Part shown: positions 1 through 10,986 of the stretch, one piece after another
How positions within the stretch are numbered: the stretch's first letter is position 1
Layout: every line of letters starts with the position of its first letter
NCBI RefSeq assembly: GCF_047495875.1
Contig: NC_092479.1
Location: 8,764,806-8,828,805 of the forward strand
Direction: 5' to 3'
Length of the DNA: 64,000 bases
DNA from: Pithys albifrons albifrons
Taxonomy: Eukaryota; Chordata; Aves; Passeriformes; Thamnophilidae
Notes under the pieces: model-generated
The model's input: the letters and a program-made list of their open reading frames with translations, nothing else
Told to the model about the DNA's origin: nothing
The model's database searches: none
Made by a program: the position numbers and the translations under genes

Positions 1-3000
1 TGAAAATCTGGAGTTCCAGCTTCAGATCCTGTCAGCAGTGTTGTTACAAACTCTTTTGTGTGGGGAAAAGTCATTGAGAGATGTTATTTCCAGCATGTTT
101 TAGAGTACAAGGTGCCTTGGGAATTTTCCTTCCCACTGATAAACCTGCTTTGCCACAAAAAGGCTTTTCAGAGAAATTCTGCCTTACTTTTTCTTTACTG
201 CACTTAAAATTTGCTGTAATGATGCTTTTATAAACAGCAAGAAATATTTATTACCTGTTGTGTGGAGGCAAAGGAGTCTGCTGGGTTTTTGTAGTGACAG
301 GTGAGAGAGCTCTTGGTGGGAAGGAAGAGGAGTGTTGTTGTTCCACTGAGGCTGGACAGGGGCTGGTTTTGTGGCCCCCAGCACAGCTGGCCCTGCCCCT
401 GCTTGGCTCCCCAGCTCCAAGGAGCAGCACTGGGAGGGGTTCTTGCACCAGGGCAGTTTCATGCTGTCCCTGTCCCTGTGCAGTTCTTTGCACTGTCAGC
501 CCCCCCAGGTGCTCTGGGCTCCAGCTGAGCTGTCTGACCCCCTGGCAGGGGGGTCTGAGCCCTGCCCAGCTCACCCTCCCCAGGACAGCCTGGCTGCTCC
601 TCAGCCTCTCCCCACCCCAGGGCTGGCTCCCCACACAGCACTGGAGTTTCTCAGATCAGCAAGATCAGTTCTGTGCTCTGTGAGCAAGGCAGAAGAGGTC
701 AGGCACAACACAGCATTGTCTGTGATTCAGGAATCTTTATGGCTTTAGTTGTTGATTTAATTATCTCTTCCTGTGAGCAAGAAACATTCCCCAGAGGTAA
801 AATAATAAAAAATCCACATTTCCTCTCCCAGCTGTCTTTCTGAGGCCCAGGGACTCTGTGCTCACTGCAGCTATAAATAAGCTCTGCTGAAGCCCCAGTG
901 ACTGTTACGATCTAGTGAGTCACCCAGTGGGCACAGCTTTAATCTGTGTGTCTCTGTCTCTTCCCATGACTTACCCACTCTCACATTTGGTTGTGATCTG
1001 TGCTCATGTCAGTCCTTTGCATCAGGGTCTGCCAAAGAAACAGCTCACAGCACTGCCTGTTAAACCTCAGTGCTGTGGAAGCATTCAAAAATCAATTGCT
1101 CTGTGATTGAGGGGAAACTGAGGCAGGGAAGGGTCACCCAAGGCTTCCCAGCTGATGGGTGGCAGTCACTGAATGCTGCTTTGTAACTTCAGTCTTGTCT
1201 CCTCTGGGCTGCACGGGGCACGGGTGTTCCACCTTTCTTCCAGAATCTCCCCTAAGCTGCTGTCCAGAGCAGTTGCCCTTTAATAGTGATGCCCAGCTCT
1301 TGATAGTGATCCTTGGTAGGAGAAGGGATTTTTCAGGTACACTAGAGAAGGAAATCTGAGTTATTTACAATAGCAAGGAGTTGTCAGAAATCTGTGATTT
1401 CCCAGCCAAGCCCAAGTCTCATTGAAGCCTATACTTGCATTTTTCTGGCTCCAGCAAGTGCTGTATGAGGTTACTGCACTGCCAGCCACGCTGTGCTGGG
1501 GGGCTCAGTGCCTTTGAGCAGCTTCTGGTGCTCCTGCCCCTCACTGGACCAGTGTCAGCTCATCAGAGATGAGCCAAAGGTGCCTGATGTCCCCTGCAAG
1601 GCATCTCCCCATTTGTGTCTCTGTTTTCTGACCAACTCTCTGAGGTGTTACCACAGAATAGTGCAGAGGGCTCTGATTTCATCAGAGCTCTTTAACAATG
1701 CTGTGATATCCAAGGGGATATTTCATGGCAGAAAAGAGGATGCTGTTGAACTCTGTGTGACTCCTCACTGGCTCAGCTCTCACTCAAGTACCATTAAATC
1801 TGTCTCCCATCAAATGAAACAGAATCTTCAGTGTCCTTTCCCTCACGCTCCACTGAAACAGTTAATAGATAATGTTCCTGTTTGTAGCCCTGCCAGGATA
1901 TTTTTAATTACCTGCATGGTTTTATTACATAACAGCAATGTTTGCTCCGTTAGGCTATTGGCATCTTTGCAGGAAGCAAACAAACCTACTGGCATCCATC
2001 AAGTTGAGTAATTACAGAGAGTTTGTTTACTTTTCTCAGGTTTCCTGATCAATACTGGCACTGGCTCTGCAGGCTGGGCTGCCAGCCTGGCTGCTCCTGC
2101 AGCCACCTGATCCTGGCTGGGAGATGAGGAGGGTTTGATCATCCTGACAGAGCAGGAAGGGGCTGACAAACCATGCAGGGTCACCCCCAGGAGCCCAGGC
2201 ACAAGCACTGAGCCCTCGTGTCCTGCAGGGTTTTACAGGCAGTGCAGTGGGGGCTTCTGTGGCACAGGGGGCTGGGAGGTGCCTTTGGCTGGTGGGGTTT
2301 GTTGGTATCTGTGGGTGTCTGCCCGGGGAAGCCTCCTGGGTTGAACATCTGCCCCATGGGCATCCCCCCTGTAGGAGGCTGGGCCCACTCAGACCCATGT
2401 TTAGAAGAAAAAACTAGAAAATGAGAGCCCAAGTGTGTTCCCCTTTGTCTCCTCACCCCTCAGTTACACTTGTCTGAGCCAGTGTGAGATGCTGCCCTGC
2501 AGAGGGCACGGCAATAAAGTGCAGTGGGAACAGCCTAACCCAGACACAGGCACTGTGTCACCCTGTTTGTCAGTCCTTGCAGTGGCATTTGTGCCACCCA
2601 GTGACCTTTGGCAGTGAAATGCCCCAGTGCCACAGCAAGTGCACCCACAGTGGTGGAAGCAACAGACATCATTGTGGTAGAACATGCATAAGCCCCCCCT
2701 TCCATGGCTTGTTCACACCAATCCTCCTGAGTGGGTCACTGCTGGATGGCAGAGAGCAGGAAAGGCTGAAGACCCTCTTCAGCAGGAGAAGGAAGAAGTC
2801 AGGGAGAGCAGAAGGTTCTGACTCCCCTCCTAGAGAGGGCAGAAGGGGAAAGAAAGGACTAGACATTGAGATAAGTGGTTTCCATTGTAGAAAGAAAGCA
2901 CTTCTGTGTGCAGAGACAGAAGCTCTTCCATCTGTGTTAGGATTTAAGTGACAGGACTCGGTGATGTGGAAGGATTGCGTGGCCTGACCCTCATCAAGTG

Positions 3001-5502
3001 GAATGTGTTCGTTATTGGGGAGAGAGTGCAGTGTCATCACTGTCTGAGCACAGAGATGTGGCCTGGCCTAATTGCAGTGATTTCCTGCAGAGAATGGAAG
3101 GTGCAGTGAGCTCTGAGTGGGGACACTGAGACAGAATGACAAAGGAGGACAATAATTCATCTAAATGGCCGTGCTTTAACCCTCCTCTCCAAGGCTGAGG
3201 AGGCCAATGCTGCCATACAGGAACATGGCTGTGGAGATAACTGCAAAAAGCCATATATTGCCCCTCTCAGTGCCTGTTACTTTTCCTCCCCACAAGGAGA
3301 GCCTGTGGGAAGTGGAACAGGGCCTTATGTGCTGACTGGCTGTTGATCTGAAAAGTGCTGTGTCTTGGAAAGTCAGAGCAAAGGCTCGTAATTGAATCCA
3401 GCAGGCACAGGAACCCAACTTGAAGGCTGATTGGTATTCAGCTCTGCTGCGTAGTGCTTAAGAAAAAACTTATTAATTTCCCCTTCCACAAAGAGCAGGA
3501 GTGAGACAGTAATCACAGTATCAAGTCATAATAATAAAAAAAACTCCATTGAAAATAGCTGTTAAGACTCTGGAGGGTTCAGCAGGGGAAGATTGTATTA
3601 AGATAAAGTAGATTATAACACCGGTGGACATTAAAGGTTGTCATTGTATGGTAAATCACATCAGGAAGTCACAAAAGCTGCTCCTTACACGGTCAGGGAT
3701 AGAACACTCTGATGTAGCACCAGATTTATTGTGTCCCTGTTACACCATCCCGAGCAAACACACAGGTGGAGAGAGGGGAGGAAGAAGGAGAGACTTGGCA
3801 GCGGGGCTGGATTTCTGAGCTGTGGGTTTGGGGCCGGTGGGTGGGACTGGGGTGGGGCCAGGCACATCCATCCCTTCCCTTTGCCAGGAGAGCTGGGGCT
3901 CTGCACGGGCTCTGCTCTGCAGGGCCATGGAGTGAACCCTTCTCTCCTGGGGGCAGCTGCAGTTCTGGAGCTGGATGGTGGATCTCCCTCACGTTCTGAC
4001 TGTCTCACTGCCCCCAGAGGAGCAGCCCACCAGCAGTCCCCAGTCCCAAATATGTGCATATCCAGCCCAACCCAGTGCACAGCATCCCCAAATTGTCCCA
4101 AGCACACCTACCTGCTTTTCAGCTGTTCAAACCCTTTTGAAACCTGCCCTCTCCCTTCTCTGCCCAAAGCAAACTGCCCAAATCTCTTTACTGCTTGGAA
4201 CTCCAGAACAGTGAGAGAACACACTTACACCTGCCAGACATCTCCTGGTGGGACTTCACACATTACATAGATGGAGCAAAGCCTTCTCACTGCTGGAAGT
4301 GTGCTGGTAAATGAGACAAGGGCTACTGTCTCCCTCCTCCCAGTGCTTCATGAGCATCTTCCCAGGAGTGCAACCCAATTCTGTCTGAGATATGGATTGA
4401 ACTCATGCCTCAAATCACCCCGTTCCCATTTTGCAGCTGAGTGCTTTCAAACTCCTGCCTGTCATAGTTCTGTGCCCTTGACAGATGGGCAGCTGAAAGT
4501 CACTTCGTATTCTGCCCCAGATCTGAAGTGTTTACCAGGCAGTCTTACCAGGAAAGGGTATGAAAAATCACAGGCAGGTCCCAGGATTTTCTTCTGTACA
4601 GATTCCCCTGTCACCTGCAACGGGGTCTTTTGCTGCTGCAGCTTGTGCTGCTTGTGCAGGTGGTTTAACTGGACAGCACTGAATTCCTCCCAGTGGTCAG
4701 GGCAAGTTGTACCCTCCAGGAGCCTTGGCAAAGGTTGGGGTGCTGTTGTCTTCCCTGCACACCAACAGTGACCTGCTCTGTCCCCATCAAAAGTGTCCTG
4801 GACACCCAAAGTGTGTCCCTGTTAAACTCAAGGACTGACAGCGAGGTCTGTTGGAACCTCCAGGCTGGCCCTCAGGGGAGGCAGAGCGTGACAGACCTGC
4901 CTTTTCTGGGGTGCAGTTATAGTAAAGACTTTCCCCAAACCAGCATTTTTTCCCAACTTGCTCTAGTTCCAGGTGAGAGTCAGTTTGCTGGTTTCATTAG
5001 AGCTTCTGGGTGTTGTGATCCTGAGAAATGAAGGAGCAGGCTATTAAATATAATGGGCTTTTGCTGAGATGAATGTTAGCCTGTGTAGATAACTAAGTTG
5101 TTGCACCACCTAATATGCACATTTAGAAACAATTTTAGAGTGTGAAAACATTTAAAAGGAATGCTAATTTCAAGCTGAGGGAAGTATGTTTGTTTAGAGA
5201 ATAAGAAAGCTGGGAATGGCCAGGCGAGAACTGAACTAATTCTGATTTTTCTGGTTCAGCTGCATTACTCTGTTTGTTAAAGGACTTCAGATCTTTTGCC
5301 TGTTGTGCTGTTTTATGAGCTCTCCTGTGGTAGAGGGGAAAGAGAAATAAGTCTCCCTGTTCCTAAAGGATGTCAGGGGAAAACATGTGAAGAGTGAAAT
5401 GAAAGCTGTGACCACAGCCAAGGAGCTGGAATGGGGATGGAATGAGGCTGCACATGGCACTGAGCACTGGGACTGAACAGCCTGGCCTCAGGAACTGATG
5501 TG
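1..5502. other. Non-coding, intron-like or intergenic DNA
   Basis: I find no supported gene here. The sequence is CpG-poor, single-copy-looking DNA with alternating GC-rich and AT-rich stretches. Open frames are short and stop at random positions. The longest, 4271-4771 on the plus strand (166 codons), has no recognisable domain and no flanking splice sites of note. MIR-like fragments lie at 1109-1175 and, more doubtfully, at about 4385-4475 on the minus strand. An AT-rich run occupies about 5040-5200. Nothing identifies which transcript, if any, spans this block. Confidence 0.6.
1109..1175 (-). repeat. MIR-like SINE relic
   Basis: The plus strand reads GGGGAAACTGAGGCAGGGA, then a run resembling the MIR core (GTCACCCAAGG, CCCAGCTGATGGGTGGCAG). 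This matches the antisense of the MIR consensus segment that includes TTTCCTC, CTTGGGCAAG and the TGGCAG region, so the element points to the minus strand. It is short and diverged, as expected of a relic inserted before the amniote radiation. The assignment rests on recalled consensus, not on an alignment. Confidence 0.6.
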
Positions 5503-5977
5503 TGCCTTCTCCATGCCTTCTCCATGCCTTCTCCCTGCCTTCTCCCTGCCTTCTCCATGCCTTCTCCATGCCTTCTCCATGCCTTTTCCCTGCCTTCTCC
5601 ATGCCTTCTCCATGCCTTCTCCATGCTTTCTCCATGCCTTCTCCCTGCCTTCTCCATGCCTTCTCCATGCCTTCTCCCTGCCTTCTCCATGCCTTCTCCA
5701 TGCCTTCTCCCTGCCTTCTCCATGCTTTCTCCATGCCTTCTCCATGCCTTCTCCATGCCTTCTCCATGCCTTCTCCATGCTTTCTCCCTGCCTTCTCCAT
5801 GCTTTCTCCATGCTTTCTCCATGCCTTCTCCATGCCTTCTCCCTGCCTTCTCCATGCTTTCTCCATGCCTTCTCCATGCTTTCTCCATGCTTTCTCCATG
5901 CCTTCTCCATGCCTTCTCCATGCCTTCTCCATGCTTTCTCCCTGCCTTCTCCATGCTTTCTCCATGCTTTCTCCATG
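5503..5977. repeat. 11-bp minisatellite, about 43 copies
   Basis: A perfectly phased 11-bp tandem array (475 bp) of CTCCATGCCTT with two common variants, CTCCCTGCCTT and CTCCATGCTTT. The unit length never slips, although single-base variants are intermixed in a non-random order. Because 11 is not divisible by 3 and no variant creates a stop, all six frames stay open. The plus strand would give an 11-residue MPSPCLLHAFS-type repeat and the minus strand an MEKAWRRHGEG-type repeat. This follows from the unit and is not evidence of a gene: no splice signals or promoter accompany it. Confidence 0.97.
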
Positions 5978-6489
5978 GAGTCACCCTGGTGCTGAGCTCT
6001 GTGCAGAACCTGAAGCCTGCTGTGGGCAGAGTGCTCGTGTTTTCTGCCAGAATCACATTGCTGTTCCTGTTAGAAGCAGAAGAATGTTGGGGAAAACCTG
6101 ACTCTTGTTTTGCCCCAATGCTTCTTTTCCCAAAGATTTAAGCAGGTTCATTTTGCTGGTGTGGAGGATTTTTGAAGTAATTTGAAGCTTCATGCAGAGG
6201 CACTCAGAGGAGTCAACATGAACATTTACACACTTCTGTGCTTTTCAATTGAAGCTGTTCTATCTGACTTATGTGGCCAACAGCAAAGGAATAACTGCTC
6301 AGGCCAGTGAATTTTTATCAAAATTTTATGTTCAGGACAGATAAACTCTGTGAACAGCTTTGAAAAATGACTGTACTTGTGGAAATTCTGTCTTTCATCA
6401 TGTTAGGATCACAACTTGTGTATATTTATCCTTATACCTCTCTGTGAAATGTGACAGTGCCAAGAAGCTGCATTTGGTTTATACAAAGG

Positions 6490-6612
6490 AAGCTACAGAG
6501 GTGACCTGATCATAGTCTGTAAGAACAAGGGAAAGATTTCTGATAGTAGAAAGCTCATTAATCTTAAGCAGGCAGTGGGCACAGAGGGATCCAGTGCCTG
6601 GAAACTGGATGG
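6490..6612 (+). repeat. CR1/L3-like LINE relic (3' part)
   Basis: The segment GAGGTGACCTGATCATAGTC followed by TGTAAGAACAAGG, and later GGGATCCAGTGCCTGGAAACTGG, follows the 3' coding region of old amniote CR1/L3 elements, whose consensus has a GGTGACTTGATCACAGTCTATAAG-like run and then a CAATGGCTGGAAGTTGAAGC-like run. Orientation is plus. Only about 120 bp is recognisable and several frame-breaking changes are present, so it is a dead fragment. It belongs to the ancient CR1/L3 group, not to the young avian CR1 subfamilies. Confidence 0.65.
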
Positions 6613-9574
6613 CTGGGAGTGTGTGAGCAACAGAGAAGCCTCAGGTCAAGATCCTTAGGCAAGGAGAGAGAAGTTATAATCTAGAATAGAACACCCAGAA
6701 GTGGCTGTTCTGGAGCTGCCCTGACAAAACTGAGCTCTGTTTGCTTTCCTGGCACTGGGAAGCTGCAGAAACTGCTCTAGGCCATCTCTACCTGCTTCAT
6801 GTAAACTATTTCCCAGACAGTTTTCTGAGCATTCTGTCTTGCTTCCTCCTACATGATTTTCCCAGGAAATTTCCCTCTGGCTCTTGTGCCAGACATCTAT
6901 TCCTCCCATGCTGGGAAGTGTGGCATAGCCAGCCTGAAACTGCACATGCAAATAGAGTCGTGAGGGTGTACTGTGAGACCTGCGTTCCATCATCTCCCGT
7001 TGTCAGGGGCTAATGAGCTGTGTTATTAAATGGCTCTACACTGTTACCTTGTGCTGGTGACGAACACGGCCAGGGGCAGTGTGTTGATGGGCAGCTTCCC
7101 AGGGCTATTGATCTCTGCAGAGCTCCCGGAGCTGGATTGCCCCTGACAGGGAGCTGGGTGAGCACTGCAGGGACTGCCCACAGCCCTTCCCACCAGGGAA
7201 GGCAAACGTGACCCACACAAGATGCTCCAAGTTAGGCCCGGGAAGGAGCTCAGCACATCCGTCTCAGCAGAGAATGTGCCCTGTGTGTTTTGATCCAGCC
7301 TAAGAACCCCCTAAGGTGTGAATTTCTCTGCAGTGCTCCCCTTGCTCTGGTTTGGCCAGGATGTGAGGCTGGGTTGTTGCTGGGATTGCTGCTGTTCTCT
7401 TGGACACTGGGAACTGTTCTTGGCCAGAGTGTGGTGGGGTTGGGAGGAGAGGCTGAGACAGAGCTTTGCACTGGCTTGTTTGGCTGTTCTGTCTCACCTG
7501 GGCTGGCTGAGGGGGTGGGTGGTTATTCCAGCTCAGCTCTTGCATGTTCTGTTGTTAAGCCCCAGCTCATAACTCACTCGGTGTCTGATTGCCAGAGCAT
7601 TCCATGAGGAGCCACTGGGAGCCCGGGGCTGCTGGGGTGGCCATGGCAACACCCAGGCACGTACCTGCTCATTGCAGCCCTGGTGAGGAGCAGCCACTGT
7701 CCCCGGGAGGGACACGTGAGATCCTGCTCGGGGCAGGAGGTGCCTCAGCACCTGGAAACCGAAAAACAAACTAGGAGAGAGTTTGCTCATTACTGAGTAG
7801 CGAGTTGTTGATAACTCCCAGTCCTGCCGGCTCAGGGGAAAGGAGACAGTGTCCAAGTGTTCCTCTCTCCTAAGGGCAGTTTTGATTTAGGAGGAAGGAG
7901 CAGGAAATAACAGTGGTGTGAGACACAGGTAATGCCATTATGATGATATAAAACCAACAACAGGCCCATCCTGAGTGACAGAATGAGGCTGAGCTGTGTC
8001 TGCAGTGGCAGAATGGTGCCTGACTTCCCATCTGCCTCCTCTGCCTCATGGTGGGACGTGCTGCAGGGACCTGGAGCACCAGCAAGGGGGTGACAGGGCT
8101 GGGAAGGAAATAAATGTACCTGTACAGAGTGCTGCCCCCGGGAATGGCTGGCTATTAATAACAGTAATAACATATGCCAGGATGGGGAAGAAGCATCTTC
8201 TGTAAAGTGCTGATCACTGCCACTATCTGGGGTAGAAACAAATTGAAAAAAAAAGGGGTTTGTTACTTTATAAAGCACAGTAATGCCAATGCTGTATGTT
8301 TTATTGTTTCCTTGTGTTGAAATGTTGTCTGTAGCAGAGCAGAGCTGCTTGTTCTCAGTGGGCTGTGCTGAGGATTGGCAGGTACAGGGAGGTGCTGCTG
8401 AGGGGGTGCTGGGCAGCCCCACAGCCAGAACAGAAAGGTCCCAGAACTTGCTGCTCTGGAGTCTCATCCACTGAGACATGTCACGGTCAGCTTGTCCTCC
8501 CTCTGCCCCAGATCTGCTGCAAATGGAACGATTTGGAATGCAGCCCAACTCCCACTGGAACAATTGGGATGCAGATGGCGAGGAAAGCTGAAGGTGATTC
8601 CTCCTCCCTTTCTGCCATACTAAATAGTGCAAAGAGAAAAACCTTCCCTATGCAAAGAGGAAAGGGCAGGGGAAGAGAGTCACAGAGCTGAGACAGTTCT
8701 TGGACCAAGGTCTGTGCTCAGAGTGAGCTGCCTGCAAGATCCAGGGATGTCCATCCACGGGATTAGAAGCAGCAGTGAATGGCCTGATCATGCTGAGCAT
8801 GTCCCAGTGCCCTCTGCTGTGGCACCGCGGCTCTGCCACAGGTGGGCAGGGCCCTATAGCATATCAGAGGTGTGAGATGGCAAAGGAAATGCCAAGCAAC
8901 TTGAGGTGTCAGGTCTCTGCTCCTGTCCCAGGCAGCAGCTGAATTAGCTCTGCTTTCCCCTGCTGTGCTGCACCCACCAGAACTGAAAGGGTCCCCTCAC
9001 CGGCGTTGTCTGTGTGGTCATGGGGAAGGAGCAGCAAGACAGAGAAGAGGGAGTGTTTCTGTTTTCCTGGGGCTCACACACAAGGCTCTGCATGTGCTTT
9101 TCTCTTTTCTCTCCTCTTTTTTTTAACTTTAAATGATATGCACAATGAAAGGAGAAAAGGCAAATTTAATTATAAAGCCATGCCTTCCTCTGCTCTCTGT
9201 CTTTCCGGCCTTGGAAGTGCAATCATGTCCCTTTGACGCAAGGATGAATTCAGCAGCATACACTGGGAAATTATTATTTATTTAAAATGAAAGGAAATTA
9301 CTTTCAGTTCAGTGCCAGTTTCCAGCTCAGTGAGAACAGCAAGGGGAGGAAATAAAACAGCAGCCCTTTCAGAGGCAATACCATGTGCATGTTTGTGTAC
9401 AGCTGGTGAAGGGGCTGGGGCACTGCACTGTGGGTCACACGACTCCCCAGACATGTTTTGCCTCTTGCTAACACACAGATGTTAAAAACACAGAAGGGAG
9501 TGTCTTGTTTAACCCTCTGCATGCTGAGTTGTACCATTCTGACACTTTAAAATAACCCCCTGTAATTGTAAGAC

Positions 9575-9640
9575 TCCAGTTTGCAGATGAGGAAGGAAAT
9601 GCAAAGACAAGTGAAGAAATATGCTCAGATGGGAAATCTG
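9575..9640 (-). repeat. Possible MIR-like relic
   Basis: TTGCAGATGAGGAAGGAAATGC followed by AGACAAGTGAAG is close to the antisense MIR motif (TTACAGATGAGGAAACTGAGGC, then an AAGTGACTTGCCC-like stretch). The match is short and breaks down after about 45 bases, so the call is tentative. Confidence 0.35.
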
Positions 9641-10405
9641 AAGAAATAGGCTGTGGGTCAGTTTGAGAGCCAGGAGCAGAGTTCAGGAGCCACAGCCTGC
9701 ATGTGCCTCACACCTTTACCACAGCTGAGAACACTGGAGTGTTCCCTGGGATGGGAATCCTCTTGGAGCATCTTGGCAGCTGGAGCAGCTCAGAGCAGTC
9801 TTGGCTCACTGGTCAATGCTGCTGCTGCTCCCACAGTGGGGACAGCAGTGTGGCACCAACCCACAACCATCCTGCTTGTCAGAGCATCACATTGCAGAGC
9901 AAACATGGGTCTGAGGGAAGGGTAAGTGTCAGTGCTGCAGTTCTCTTGAGCCAGCAGTTCATTTTCCTGGTTATGAGCCAGACATTCCCTTGTCCTTGCC
10001 ATGCACTAAGAGTGGGGACAGGCCATGCAGCCCTCAGTGCCTCTGGCTCATCCTGTTTCTCCAAGCTGTGAGCAGCCTGGGACTTTGTAAGGCCTTAATG
10101 AGGCCCAAGCAAAGGTTGCCTTAAAAAATAAAAAATTCCTTTATGATCTGTGCTGCAGATGGAGCAACAAATGGATAATAAAAGGGCTGGAGACTGAAGG
10201 AAAATCCTCCCCTTAGATTAAGGGAAATTAAGTCCCTTGGGGATGTGTAATGTATGAGGCTTCATTATTCTTCTTGGGACAAGCAGCACATGATCCCGTG
10301 GTCAGAGAGATAAAAGGATCATGAACTCAAACGGCTCCACACAGTCCCTGTGACTCAGACAGCCCCAGAGATGCCTGGGGGTAACTGGAGACAGCTCAGC
10401 CCTCC

Positions 10406-10660
10406 CTGTGCTGTGAGAGCAGCTGCTGTGGCACTGCAGTGGTGCTGTGCCCACTCCCTGTGCTGTGAGGGCAGCTGCTGTGGCACTGCAGTGGTGCTGT
10501 GCCCACTCCCTGTGCTGTGAGAGCAGCTGCTGTGGCACTGCAGTGGTGCTGTGCCCACTCCCTGTGCTGTGAGGGCAGCTGCTGTGGCACTGCAGTGGTG
10601 CTGTGCCCACTCCCTGTGCTGTGAGGGCAGCTGCTGTGGCACTGCAGTGGTGCTGTGCCC
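10406..10660. repeat. 52-bp minisatellite, 4.9 copies
   Basis: The unit begins CTGTGCTGTGAG and contains GGCACTGCAGTGGTGCTG. Copies start at 10406, 10458, 10510, 10562 and 10614, exactly 52 bases apart. They differ mainly by one A/G change (GAGAGCAG versus GAGGGCAG) in an alternating pattern, which suggests recent unequal exchange. The half-palindrome GCACTGCAGTGGTGC in each copy could fold. The open frames on both strands follow from the repeat and are not taken as coding. Confidence 0.96.
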
Positions 10661-10795
10661 ACACTGCTGTCCTGTCTGTGTCCAGGGCAGGCACACACAC
10701 ACTGTGTCTGCATGGACAGCTCACCTGGGACAGGCCCTTCCGAGGGACCCCAGCAGAGACCCAGACCAGAAGCACACCCAGGGCAGGAGGGCTGT

Positions 10796-10986
10796 GCTGC
10801 CCCTCCCAGTCCTGGCACTCTCTGCCCTCCTGTGCTGCCCCTCCCAGTCCTGGCACTCTCTGCCCTCCTGTGCTGCCCCTCCCAGTCCTGGCACTCTCTG
10901 CCCTCCTGTGCTGCCCCTCCCAGTCCTGGCACTCTCTGCCCTCCTGTGCTGCCCCTCCCAGTCCTGGCACTCTCTGCCCTCCTGTG
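10796..10986. repeat. 38-bp minisatellite, 5 copies
   Basis: A pyrimidine-rich unit containing CCCCTCCCAGTCCTGGCAC and CTCTGCCCTCCTGTG. The motif CTCCCAG recurs at 10803, 10841, 10879, 10917 and 10955, exactly 38 bases apart. The copies look essentially identical, so the array is young or homogenised. It lies only about 135 bp from the unrelated 52-bp array. Confidence 0.96.

Larger units (their letters stand above)
5978..10405. other. Non-coding DNA between two minisatellites
   Basis: I find no supported gene. The block holds a CR1/L3-like LINE relic at 6490-6612, an octamer ATGCAAAT at 6946-6953, a possible MIR relic near 9575-9640, and otherwise unassigned CpG-poor DNA. Minus-strand open frames of up to 266 codons near 7832-8632 have no recognisable domain or codon pattern. 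A GAAGG|GTAAGT donor-like site sits near 9920 but has no convincing partner. Confidence 0.55.

Noticed and set aside
4271..4771. 166-codon plus-strand frame
   Set aside because: No recognisable domain, no splice context, and part of it may be a decayed MIR.
5363..6141. Six overlapping open frames of 160-227 codons on both strands
   Set aside because: They are produced by an 11-bp stop-free tandem repeat; no splice sites, promoter or non-repeat coding sequence supports a gene.
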